A stretch of DNA of 11,967 nucleotides, from positions 1 to 11,967 of the forward strand of contig JAFDAT010000110.1 in the NCBI GenBank assembly GCA_019313725.1, given 5' to 3'. The notes below the pieces were generated by a model. That model saw only the letters and a list, made by a program, of their open reading frames with translations, made no database searches and was not told where the DNA came from. Every line of letters starts with the position of its first letter. The stretch's first letter is position 1. The position numbers and the translations under genes were made by a program. This DNA comes from Deltaproteobacteria bacterium. Lineage in GTDB: Bacteria > Desulfobacterota > Desulfobacteria > Desulfobacterales > B30-G6. Of the stretch, positions 5,116-11,964 are shown one piece after another.

Positions 5116-5969
5116 TTATCAGTGTCGCCAGCGGCAAGGGCGGAACCGGCAAAACCACCGTGGCTACCAATATGGCGGTTTCCTTGGGGGCGGGTGTGCG
5201 GCTTCTGGACTGTGACGTGGAAGAGCCCAATGCCCATCTATTCGTTTCTCCGGTGATTGAACAGTCTGAAACCGTTTTTACGGCGGTTCCCGAAATCGAC
5301 AAGGATAAATGCACCCTGTGCCGTAAATGTTCCGACATATGCAGGTTCAATGTAATCGCTATTGCCGGCAAGACAATTCTCACGTTCCCGGAACTGTGCC
5401 ACAGCTGCGGAGGGTGTATAGCCGTGTGTCCCGAAGAAGGGGCCATTACCGAAGTCGGGCGCGAACTCGGCCTGTTGGAACAGGGCGTTTTCGATGCCGG
5501 TGATTTTGTCCATGGGCGGATGCGGATTGGCGAGGCCATGTCGCCGCCACTGATCAAAAAGGTGAGGGAGCGGATAAAGCCTGACCAAATCAACATTATC
5601 GATGCGCCTCCCGGCACATCCTGCCCGGTGATTACAGCCATGAAAGATACGGATTTTGTGCTGATGGTTACGGAACCGACGCCGTTTGGGCTGCATGATC
5701 TCAAGCTTGCCGTGGAGGCGGTGAAGCTGCTGGGTATACCGCATGGCCTGGTGATCAACCGATCCGACATGGGCAACGACGATGTCTGGCAATACGCCCG
5801 GACGGAAAATCTGCCGATTCTGATGGAAATTCCTTTTGACCGTGCGATAGCCGAAGCGTATTCCCGGGGCCGTTTGATGGTGGAGTCCATGCCCGAGTGG
5901 AAGGGTAAATTTCAGGAACTGTTCAGACGCATCGAAAAATTGAGCAAGGCCTGGGAAAACAGAAATTAA
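5112..5969 (+). CDS. MinD/ParA-type ATPase with inserted 2x[4Fe-4S] ferredoxin domain (copy 1)
   Basis: 285 residues, usual length for the family. The deviant Walker A motif SGKGGTGKTT is at 7-16 (signature Lys9, P-loop Lys14). The switch I-type LLDCDVEEPN is at 31-40 and the switch II-type IIDAPPGTSCP at 162-172. Between the first and second parts sits a ferredoxin insertion with two CxxCxxCxxxC clusters: Cys67, 70, 73, 77 and Cys96, 99, 102, 106. Proteins of this type (DVU2103/DVU2104-like in D. vulgaris) belong to the ORP complex, and relatives handle Fe-S clusters. The likely role is ATP-driven, redox-linked assembly or positioning of the complex in the cytoplasm. It is translationally coupled to the receiver-like gene (ATGA). 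The second copy follows 16 bases later. Confidence 0.92.
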   Translation: MIISVASGKGGTGKTTVATNMAVSLGAGVRLLDCDVEEPNAHLFVSPVIEQSETVFTAVPEIDKDKCTLCRKCSDICRFNVIAIAGKTILTFPELCHSCGGCIAVCPEEGAITEVGRELGLLEQGVFDAGDFVHGRMRIGEAMSPPLIKKVRERIKPDQINIIDAPPGTSCPVITAMKDTDFVLMVTEPTPFGLHDLKLAVEAVKLLGIPHGLVINRSDMGNDDVWQYARTENLPILMEIPFDRAIAEAYSRGRLMVESMPEWKGKFQELFRRIEKLSKAWENRN

Positions 5970-5985
5970 AAGGGTAGGTAATTTA

Positions 5986-6846
5986 ATGAAAGAACTGGTT
6001 GTTTTGAGCGGCAAGGGCGGAACAGGCAAGACCAGCCTGACCGCGGCGTTTGCCTCGATTGCTGAAAGCAGTGTGTTGTGCGACGCAGATGTGGATGCTG
6101 CCGACCTTCATCTGTTAATGGACCCGGATGTCCGGGAGAGAACGGATTTCATGGGCGGCAACATAGCGAAGATCGTTGCCGAAAAGTGCACAATGTGCGG
6201 TCAGTGTATCGACCTTTGCAGGTTTGACGCCATCCGGGATGATTTCGTCGTCGACAAAATCGATTGTGAAGGCTGCGGTGTGTGTGTGGATCTGTGCCCG
6301 GAGCATGCCATCGATTTTCCGGTGGTTAAATGTGGTGAGTGGTATATTTCCGATACCCGTTTCGGTGCTATGGTACACGCCAGGCTCGGTATTGCCGAGG
6401 AAAATTCAGGCAAGCTGGTCACGCTGGTACGCCAGGAGGCCAAAAAGATGGCCGAAAAAAAACACATGGAATTGATCATCACGGACGGCCCTCCGGGCGT
6501 GGGGTGCCCTGTTATCGCCTCGGTGGGTGGGGCAACCGCCCTGTTGGTGGTGACCGAACCCACGGTTTCCGGCCATCATGACATGCTGCGCCTGCTGGAA
6601 CTGGCTGCACATTTCAAGGTGCCCTGTATGGTTTGTGTGAACAAGTTTGACCTGAATGTGGAGCAGACCACGGCAATCGAAATGCTGGCCGCAGAAAAGG
6701 GCATCCCGTTTGTAGGGAAAATTCCTTTTGACCCGGCGTTTGTCAAATCCATGGTTGTCGGAAAAACCATTTTAGAATACCGGCAGGAAGGCGAATTGAG
6801 TTCTACAATCAAAAAGATCTGGGAGCGTATCCGAGAGCATTTATAA
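5986..6846 (+). CDS. MinD/ParA-type ATPase with inserted 2x[4Fe-4S] ferredoxin domain (copy 2)
   Basis: 286 residues, paralogue of the preceding gene. The deviant Walker A is SGKGGTGKTS at 8-17 (Lys10 signature, Lys15 P-loop), switch I is LCDADVDAADLHLL, and switch II is ITDGPPGVGCP at 165-175. The inserted ferredoxin cysteines are 68, 71, 74, 78 and 94, 97, 100, 104. Both copies keep every cluster ligand and ATPase motif, so they probably form a heterodimer rather than one being a relic. A Cys after the switch II motif (GCP; TSCP in copy 1) is typical of this subfamily. GGTAGGT precedes the ATG. A gap of 73 bases to the next gene, without an evident terminator, suggests continued transcription. 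Confidence 0.92.
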   Translation: MKELVVLSGKGGTGKTSLTAAFASIAESSVLCDADVDAADLHLLMDPDVRERTDFMGGNIAKIVAEKCTMCGQCIDLCRFDAIRDDFVVDKIDCEGCGVCVDLCPEHAIDFPVVKCGEWYISDTRFGAMVHARLGIAEENSGKLVTLVRQEAKKMAEKKHMELIITDGPPGVGCPVIASVGGATALLVVTEPTVSGHHDMLRLLELAAHFKVPCMVCVNKFDLNVEQTTAIEMLAAEKGIPFVGKIPFDPAFVKSMVVGKTILEYRQEGELSSTIKKIWERIREHL

Positions 6847-6919
6847 TATTTCGGGTTTATCACGGTTAGGGATATAGGACGCAACGTTAATTTTATACCA
6901 ACAGACAAGGAGAATTTTA

Positions 6920-7312
6920 ATGCAAAACGGAAGAATAGCGGTCCCTTCAAACGGGGAAGGTGGAATAGACGGCACGCGATCAGGGCATTTTGGACACTGT
7001 GATGTTTTTACCTTTATCGATGTGGAGAAGGGGGAGATCAAAAATGTCTCCACCATCCAGAATGAGGAACATGTCCAGGGTGGATGCATGGTGCCCGTCA
7101 ACTTGTTGGCCGGTCACAAGGTGGACGCCCTGGTGGTGGGCGGTATCGGCATGCGCCCGCTGATGGGTTTCAAGCAGGTGGGCATCGATGTGTACCATGA
7201 TGCCGAGCGGGCTGAAATCAAGCCGGTGGTCGAGGACCTGATCGCGGGAAAACTGCGGGAGATACAAAATGACGAGGTCTGTGGCGGCGGCGGTGGGAGT
7301 ATGAATTCTTAA
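6920..7312 (+). CDS. NifX-fold ORP-like metal-binding protein (MTH1175 type)
   Basis: 130 residues. It starts with RIAVPSNGEGGIDGTRSGHFGHCDVFTFIDVEKGEI, the pattern of MTH1175-like proteins of the dinitrogenase iron-molybdenum cofactor family, the closest type to the orange protein of Desulfovibrio. His23, His26, Cys27, His51 and Cys56 cluster in regions where this subfamily carries potential metal ligands. ALVVGGIGMRPLMGF is the conserved strand-turn of the fold. The C-terminus has one more Cys followed by five Gly (CGGGGGSMNS), a tail seen in several relatives. ORP in D. gigas holds a Mo-S-Cu cluster; whether this protein does is not shown by the sequence. AAGGAGAA precedes the ATG. Confidence 0.85.
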   Translation: MQNGRIAVPSNGEGGIDGTRSGHFGHCDVFTFIDVEKGEIKNVSTIQNEEHVQGGCMVPVNLLAGHKVDALVVGGIGMRPLMGFKQVGIDVYHDAERAEIKPVVEDLIAGKLREIQNDEVCGGGGGSMNS

Positions 7313-7362
7313 ATAATTTCCGGGTATCTACTTAATTATTGTTATCAGGATGGGAGAGTTAC

Positions 7363-7722
7363 ATGAAAATTGCAGTTACATCACAAGGAACGGGTATCGA
7401 TTCAAAGATTGATCCCAGATTCGGACGGGCAGCCTATATTCTGATCATCGACATGAGCGATGAAAAAGTTGAGGTTATAGACAATGCGGAAAATGTCAAT
7501 GCATTCAAAGGCGCCGGCATTCAGGCTGCGGCAAAGGTTGGCGACTGCGGTGTCGATGCTCTGTTGACCGGATTTTGCGGACCGAACGCATTCAAGACAT
7601 TGGCTGCGGCAGGTGTGAAGGTGGCCAATGACGTTTCCGGCACAGTCCAGGATGCAGTGGATGCCTTTAAAAACGGCAAGATTGTATTTTCCGACGACGC
7701 CAACGTCGACGGCCACTGGTGA
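7363..7722 (+). CDS. NifX-fold protein (dinitrogenase iron-molybdenum cofactor family)
   Basis: 119 residues covering a single NifX-type domain. It opens KIAVTSQGTGIDSKIDPRFGRAAYILIID, with the S-KIDPRFGRA motif near-universal in this family, and continues with VDALLTGFCGPNAFKTLAAAGVKVANDVSG, its middle strand-turn-helix. It lacks the His/Cys-rich region of the previous gene, having only Cys62 and Cys72, so it may bind a cluster differently or act as a carrier partner. The start at 7363 is chosen over an upstream TTG (7339) because GGGAGAG stands just before it and homologues begin MKIAVTS. A strong hairpin overlaps its stop codon. Confidence 0.85.
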   Translation: MKIAVTSQGTGIDSKIDPRFGRAAYILIIDMSDEKVEVIDNAENVNAFKGAGIQAAAKVGDCGVDALLTGFCGPNAFKTLAAAGVKVANDVSGTVQDAVDAFKNGKIVFSDDANVDGHW

Positions 7723-7746
7723 TAAATTCGCCTGGGGCGAATTTAT
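7722..7746 (+). terminator. Hairpin terminator after the third NifX-fold gene
   Basis: An 11-bp perfect stem (ATAAATTCGCC / GGCGAATTTAT) with a TGG loop begins at the last base of the stop codon and is followed by TGTTTCC. The weak T-tract suggests partial termination, which would lower expression of the two downstream genes relative to the cluster. Confidence 0.6.
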
Positions 7747-7783
7747 TGTTTCCAATGCATAGCTTGAAAGTAATGGGTGAGCT

Positions 7784-8209
7784 TTGAACGATAGAAATTT
7801 TGATTTTTTTCAGGACCATTCCAGGAACTATCTCGAGATGGCCCTCAAAACAGACCACCAGGCGTTAATGGAAAATCCGGACGGCTATGGTAAACGGACC
7901 GGCGTGTGCGGCGATACCGTGGAGATATATTTAAAGGTTCGCCGGAAACGTGTGGAGGCGGTTTCCTATCATGTGGACGGCTGCATCAACACGAATGCCT
8001 GCTGCAATACCGTTGCGCAGATGGCCGAGGGAAAAAGTGTTGATATCGCCTGGGGAATCACGCCCGAAAGGATAATGGATTTTCTGGAAACGCTGCCGCC
8101 GGATCATGCCCACTGTGCCGAACTGGCCGTCGGTGCATTATACCGGGCACTTGCCAGATATCAGGAACTCGACCGAAACCCCTGGAAAAGAGGGTACGGC
8201 AAAATTTGA
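7784..8209 (+). CDS. IscU/NifU-like Fe-S cluster scaffold protein
   Basis: 141 residues with the NifU N-terminal (IscU) fold, a scaffold on which [2Fe-2S]/[4Fe-4S] clusters are built from sulfur given by a cysteine desulfurase. The three ligand cysteines are in place: Cys42 in GVCGDT (with Asp44), Cys67 in DGCINTNACC and Cys111 in AHCAELA (preceded by His110). Two extra Cys (73, 74) follow the second ligand. The LPPVK chaperone-binding motif of IscU appears as LPPDH. The chosen start is TTG at 7784; no ATG is available before codon 19, and the residues from FDFFQDHS onward look like part of the protein. The ribosome site GGGTGAG is close to the TTG. No cysteine desulfurase or HscA is in the window. 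Confidence 0.85.
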   Translation: MNDRNFDFFQDHSRNYLEMALKTDHQALMENPDGYGKRTGVCGDTVEIYLKVRRKRVEAVSYHVDGCINTNACCNTVAQMAEGKSVDIAWGITPERIMDFLETLPPDHAHCAELAVGALYRALARYQELDRNPWKRGYGKI

Positions 8210-8247
8210 AACGCTCGGTTCAGGTCGTTTAAAAAAGGAGGATGTAA

Positions 8248-8598
8248 ATGGTAAAATATTTATTTGTGCTGTCGCAGGATGACAATGAAAAGGCAACCCG
8301 CTGTTTTCAGTTTGCCAAGATAGCTGCTGAAAAAGGGCATGCCGTAAACCTTTTTTTTGTTGATGACGGTGTTATGTGGGCCGATTCAACCCGAGATTTA
8401 AAGCTTGCAACCACAACCGGGGACTGCCCCGGCGACTATCTGCCATTTCTGGTGGAAAAAGAGGTCCCCATCGGCGTCTGAATTCCGTGCGCCAAGTCTC
8501 GTCAGGTTGACGAGAACAATTTTTCCAGCAACATGGTCCTGGACGGTGCACCGCACCTTATCGATCTTGCGGCGGAGGCAAAGGTGTTTAACTTCTAA
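8248..8598 (+). CDS. Selenocysteine-containing DsrE-like protein (in-frame UGA at codon 78)
   Basis: The frame from ATG 8248 meets TGA at 8479-8481, yet the same frame continues with IPCAKSRQVDENNF...NMVLDGAPHLIDLAAEAKVFNF to TAA at 8596-8598, giving 116 residues. That is a normal length for the DsrE-family subgroup represented by YLFVLSQDDNEKATRCFQFAKIAAEKGHAVNLFFVDDGV. Members of this subgroup typically carry a C-x-PCAK-x-R motif; here the position before IPCAKSR is UGA, giving a U-I-P-C redox motif (Sec78, Cys81). A SECIS-like hairpin follows at the right distance. AGGAGG at 8236-8241 marks the start. Selenoprotein DsrE-like proteins have, to my recollection, been reported in deltaproteobacteria. 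The alternatives are a plain nonsense mutation or a truncated 77-residue product. The last gene of the cluster, it probably handles sulfur or selenium redox chemistry. Confidence 0.85.
8479..8515 (+). promoter_or_regulatory. UGA codon with bacterial SECIS-like hairpin
   Basis: An 8-bp perfect stem (TCTCGTCA 8497-8504 / TGACGAGA 8508-8515) carries a GGT triloop at 8505-8507. The loop begins 23 bases after the UGA (8479-8481), inside the window expected for bacterial SECIS elements, where a GU-containing apical loop is bound by SelB. The hairpin lies within the coding sequence, as in known bacterial selenoprotein mRNAs. Confidence 0.8.
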
Positions 8599-8646
8599 AT
8601 TTAAATTCACCCTGCGCTGATTTCAGCGCGGGGTGAATTTAAATTT
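8597..8646 (+). terminator. Strong bidirectional hairpin at the cluster end
   Basis: A 23-bp near-perfect stem (only one G-T pair) with a 4-base ATTT loop starts in the TAA stop codon of the selenoprotein gene. The GC-rich apex (CACCCTGCGCTG) and AT-rich base (AAATTTAAATT) give A- and T-tracts on both sides, so it can stop transcription on either strand. Confidence 0.85.
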
Positions 8647-9185
8647 CTGGTTCTTCTCCAACACGTAGTTGGAGAAAAGGATCCGAGGACCTGAGGGGTC
8701 AACCAGGATCCCCCGATGACGTGATTTTCGTTTTACTACGAAGGTGTTTGTTTTCTTATGATTTTATCGGGGTCGAAATCGCTATCGGGACCGGGATCGA
8801 ATACTTGCCGCACGTAAAACTCGGTGTCTCCCTGAATATAATACCATCATCCCAACCTGGATAACCGGAATTGAATATCCAATAATCAATGCCCAATGAT
8901 CAAGTTCCGGCAGGGCTGAAGCCCTGGACTACATGGCATAAAGCCGATAGCTTTGTAGCACAGGAATTTATCCAAAGCTAAACCGTGCGCTTAATACCGA
9001 AATCATGTGCAAACATGATACGATTTCAATAAAATTAGATACTGATAGGCGACATAGCCTATCGAGAAACATAAGACATCAATCTTATTGTGCTCAAGTG
9101 TCCTATTGTTTCGATTTCGATAGCGATCCCGATTTCGATTTGGATCACTCAATCCAACAATACTACAACTGATCGGGATAGGTAC
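8647..9185. repeat. Gene-free region rich in short hairpins and REP-like sequence
   Basis: No credible ORF. Perfect or near-perfect stem-loops include TTCTCCAAC/GTTGGAGAA (8654-8676), AGGGCT-GA-AGCCCT near 8921-8934, AAAGC-CGATA-GCTTT (8940-8954), ATCATGT-GCAA-ACATGAT (9002-9019) and GATAGGC-GACATA-GCCTATC (9044-9063). Degenerate CGATAGCGAT/ATCGCTATCG runs occur near 8775 and 9118 in opposite orientation. The GGGCTGAAGCCCTGGACTAC type is a common intergenic palindrome in proteobacteria. This could be a cluster of REP/BIME-like repeats or a structured non-coding RNA; no known RNA family is recognisable. Confidence 0.55.
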
Positions 9186-9220
9186 TCATGTGTTATGGGT
9201 TTCTACTTGTATAAACCGGA

Positions 9221-10352
9221 TCAGAAGCCCTCCATGCGTGCGATGATCTCCGACATGACTTCGTCGGCACCGCCGCCGATGGATGCCAGGCGGGAGTCCC
9301 GAAATGCCCGCGATATGGGCATCTCCGACATGAAACCCAGGCCGCCGTACATCTGCAGGCACCCGTCTGCCGGCGACCAGTTTGCCCATGGAAACCTCTT
9401 TGGTCACGTCCAGACCGGCCATTTTCATGCTGACGATATGATAGGTCAGGCATTTCAGGCATTCTATTTCCGTGAGCCAGTCGGCCAGTCGGTGCCGCAG
9501 AACCTGCCTTTTCACCAGTGGTTTTCCGAAAACAACCCTTTCCCTGATGTGATCGAGGGTCATATCGATAATTTTTCTGGAGCTTTCATATACCAGGGGC
9601 AGGGTCACGAAGCGCTCGTGTTGGAACTGCTGCATCTGATAGATAAAGCCTTCGCCCTCCTGTCCGATCATGTTTTCAACCGGTATTTTCATGTCGTCGA
9701 AAAACAGCTCTGCCGTGTCACTGGACTGCATGCCCATCTTGTCCAGCTTCTTACTGACGGAAAACCCGGGCAGATCGGTGGGCACTACGAAAAGGCTGAA
9801 AGAATGGTATCCCGGGTCATCGCTGGTTCTGGCTAAAAGGGTCAGAAAATCGGCCTGGGTACCGTTGGTAATATAGGTTTTGGAACCATTGAGAACATAG
9901 TGGTCCCCTTCTTTTTTGGCCGTGGTTGCCAGGGCACTGACGTCGGAGCCTGCCCCGGGTTCGGTGACGGCAATGGCGCTGACCATATCCCCTGAAATGG
10001 CTTTGGTCAGGTAGGTCTCTTTAAGGTAGTCGCTGCCGAACTGGTTTATGGCCGGGGTGGCCATGTGGGTCTGGACCGCGATAGCCATGGAAATGCCGGC
10101 AGCATCTATTCTACCAATCTCTTCTGCAAATACAAGATCGTACCAGTAGTCAAGCCCTTGTCCACCGTGCTTCGGGTCATAGCGGATTCCCAGAAATCCG
10201 AGATCCCCCATTTTTTTAAAGAGTTTGTGGAGCGGGGCGATTTTCTGCTCCTCCCACGCATCCACATGCGGGTTGATTTCCTTGTTCACGAATTCGCGAA
10301 CGGCTTTTCTGATCATCTGGTGTTCTTTGTTGAAATAGAGTGAATCCGGCAT
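9221..10352 (-). pseudogene. Acyl-CoA dehydrogenase, interrupted by a frameshift near 9365
   Basis: Encodes an FAD-dependent acyl-CoA dehydrogenase (alpha,beta-oxidation of an acyl-CoA thioester, electrons to ETF). The first 329 codons are intact: N-terminal helical domain (1-120), signature AVTEPGAGSD at 128-137, FAD/substrate beta-domain to about 225, then QFQHERF with Glu246 where long-chain and isovaleryl-CoA dehydrogenases have the catalytic base. After AGR329 the frame slips. The proper C-terminus ADGCLQMYGGLGFMSEMPIS...GGGADEVMSEIIARMEGF is found in another frame, ending with TGA at 9221-9223. About six residues between AGR and ADG are missing, consistent with a roughly 20-bp deletion. 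The unshifted frame runs to 9186 with an unrelated Arg/His-rich tail. AGGAGT precedes the ATG. If real, FAD and tetramer contacts are lost. Confidence 0.85.
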
Positions 10353-10483
10353 ATTTGACTCCTGTAATAATCGTTAATTTTTATTTTTCCAGGGAGGGTA
10401 TACCATGGGTGGGAGAAGGTCAATTGAGTTTTTACCAAAATGTCATGGGGCAAACCGATTGTCCGGCACCTGCCATGAAGGGT

Positions 10484-11635
10484 TCAGTCCAAATCCGGTT
10501 CGTCGGCCAGCATGGAAGTCGGCACCAGGTTGTCACGGTGGATGACTTCATCGTCATGTTTGTAGCCCAGAATGGTCTCGATGGCCGATGTTCTTGCCCC
10601 TTTGATCTGCTGCAGGTCATCGGAACTGTAGTTGACCAGGCCGACGGCGATGTCTTTACCCGCTCCGTTTTTGAGGACCACGGCACTTCCCATGCTGAAT
10701 CGGCCCAAGACCTTTACGATGCCCGAGGGCAGCAGGCTTTTCCCGTTGGTGAGCAGTGCTTTTTCCGCCCCGCCGTCGATGGTAATTTCCCCGCTGGGGC
10801 TTTTGGTAAAAGCGATCCACTGTTTTTTGCTGTTCAGGGGGATTTCACGGGGTTTAAAAAAGGTGCCGATTATTTTTCCTGCGAAAATTTCTTTTAACAC
10901 GCCCGGGTTCAGGCCGCTGGCTATGACGCTGGGCACTCCGCCCAGGGAGACGTTTTTGGCAGCCGCCAGTTTGCTGGCCATGCCGCCCGTACCCAGGAAG
11001 CCGGGTATCGATCCCGCGGCCCTGGATAATTTGCGGTCGATTTTATCGACGAATTTGATAAGCCTGGCATTCTTGTCATGCCTGGGATCACTATCGTAGA
11101 GCCCGTCGATGTTGGTCAGGTTGACCAGGAACTGGGATCCGGTCAAGTTGGTGACCATGGCGCTGAGGTTGTCGTTGTCGCCGAATTTGATTTCATCGAC
11201 CACGACGGTGTCGTTTTCATTGATAATGGGGATGATGCCCCATGAGAGCAGGGTTATCAGTGTGTTTCGGGCATTGAGATACCTTCTGCGATGGGTGAGG
11301 TCGTCCCTTGTCAGGAGAATCTGGGCGCATTGGGCAGCATGCCTTGCGAAGGCTTCCTCGTATGCCATAATGAGACTGCTCTGCCCCATGGCGGCCAGGG
11401 CCTGCATCTGGGACAGGGAGTCGGGCCGCCGCGAAAGGCCCGCTTTTTTCAACCCGGCGGCAATGGCGCCCGAAGAAACCAGGATGATCTCGATGCCTTT
11501 CTTACGCAGTTTGCAGATTTCCGTGGTGATATCATCGATCAGGTTAAGGTTCAGGCCGTTTTTACGGGTCAGGACGCCGCTGCCGATCTTGACAACCGCT
11601 CTCTTCACTTTTTTCAAATAGGGTTTGCGGTCCAT
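10484..11635 (-). CDS. proB: Glutamate 5-kinase
   Basis: 383 residues, the full length of the kinase-plus-PUA form. It phosphorylates L-glutamate with ATP to glutamyl 5-phosphate, the first and feedback-controlled step of proline synthesis in the cytoplasm. The amino-acid kinase domain (about 1-265) has VVKIGSGVL (14-22), LVSSGAIAAG (52-61), the glutamate-binding INENDTV (138-144), FGDNDNLSA (151-159), the linker LTNIDGLYDSDPR (173-185) and GTGGMASKLAAA (215-226). The C-terminal PUA domain (about 278-365) includes GEITIDGGAEKALLTNGKSLLPSGI and VGLVNYSSDDL. No key motif is missing. proA is not in the window. In many relatives proB follows obg, which would lie beyond the right edge. The ribosome site (AAAGAT) is weak. 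Confidence 0.96.
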   Translation of the reverse strand: MDRKPYLKKVKRAVVKIGSGVLTRKNGLNLNLIDDITTEICKLRKKGIEIILVSSGAIAAGLKKAGLSRRPDSLSQMQALAAMGQSSLIMAYEEAFARHAAQCAQILLTRDDLTHRRRYLNARNTLITLLSWGIIPIINENDTVVVDEIKFGDNDNLSAMVTNLTGSQFLVNLTNIDGLYDSDPRHDKNARLIKFVDKIDRKLSRAAGSIPGFLGTGGMASKLAAAKNVSLGGVPSVIASGLNPGVLKEIFAGKIIGTFFKPREIPLNSKKQWIAFTKSPSGEITIDGGAEKALLTNGKSLLPSGIVKVLGRFSMGSAVVLKNGAGKDIAVGLVNYSSDDLQQIKGARTSAIETILGYKHDDEVIHRDNLVPTSMLADEPDLD

Positions 11636-11868
11636 ATCTTTAAAAATTCCAATCCCGGATCAACCGGTTAGAGTGAAGTGGAAATCCCGCCTTTCCGGGG
11701 AAATACTAATATCGAAATTCCCAAATCCTAAACAATATCAAATGACCTAAATTCAAACCATCGAAACGAGGTTGCCGAGGCGCATGCCAATAGCTGATGT
11801 TTGGAGCATTTGAGCCTTTGATATTTAGATTTGTTTAGAATTTTGATATTCGGATTTATTCCAGCATT

Positions 11869-11911
11869 AAAAACCTGGTCCTTTGGGCCAGGTCAGAGCC
11901 ATTAGGCTCTG
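11869..11911 (-). terminator. Minus-strand intrinsic terminator with second hairpin
   Basis: On the minus strand a 7-bp stem (CAGAGCC/GGCTCTG, 11894-11911) is followed by an 8-bp stem (CCTGG-CCC/GGACCAGG, loop AAA, 11874-11892) and then TTTTTAA, a classic rho-independent terminator. It should end a minus-strand gene located right of the window, separating it from proB. Confidence 0.7.
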
Positions 11912-11935
11912 CCAAAATAAATAATTTAAAGTGTC

Positions 11936-11964
11936 AAGTGATCTAAAATTATAAGTGATCTAAA
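11936..11964 (+). repeat. Direct repeat AAGTGATCTAAA
   Basis: The 12-mer AAGTGATCTAAA occurs at 11936-11947 and 11953-11964, 17 bp apart, with a weaker third partial copy before it. It may continue outside the window. No function can be assigned. Confidence 0.55.

Noticed and set aside
5112..6846. Plasmid or chromosome partition ParA genes
   Set aside because: The inserted ferredoxin domains and the absence of a ParB or centromere-like repeat argue against partition.
3736..7722. Nitrogen-fixation (nif) cluster on the basis of NifX/NifB-like domains
   Set aside because: No nifHDK, nifE/N or NifB radical-SAM domain is present. Stand-alone NifX-fold proteins with ferredoxin-MinD ATPases fit the ORP-type cluster instead.
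8647..9185. CRISPR array or tRNA-like element
   Set aside because: Repeats are not regularly spaced or identical, and no cloverleaf could be drawn.
9090..9836. Plus-strand 248-codon frame
   Set aside because: Antisense to the acyl-CoA dehydrogenase, whose motifs are unmistakable; an artefact of GC-biased codon positions.
10340..11621. Several plus-strand frames over proB
   Set aside because: All are shadows of proB on the minus strand; none shows recognisable domains.
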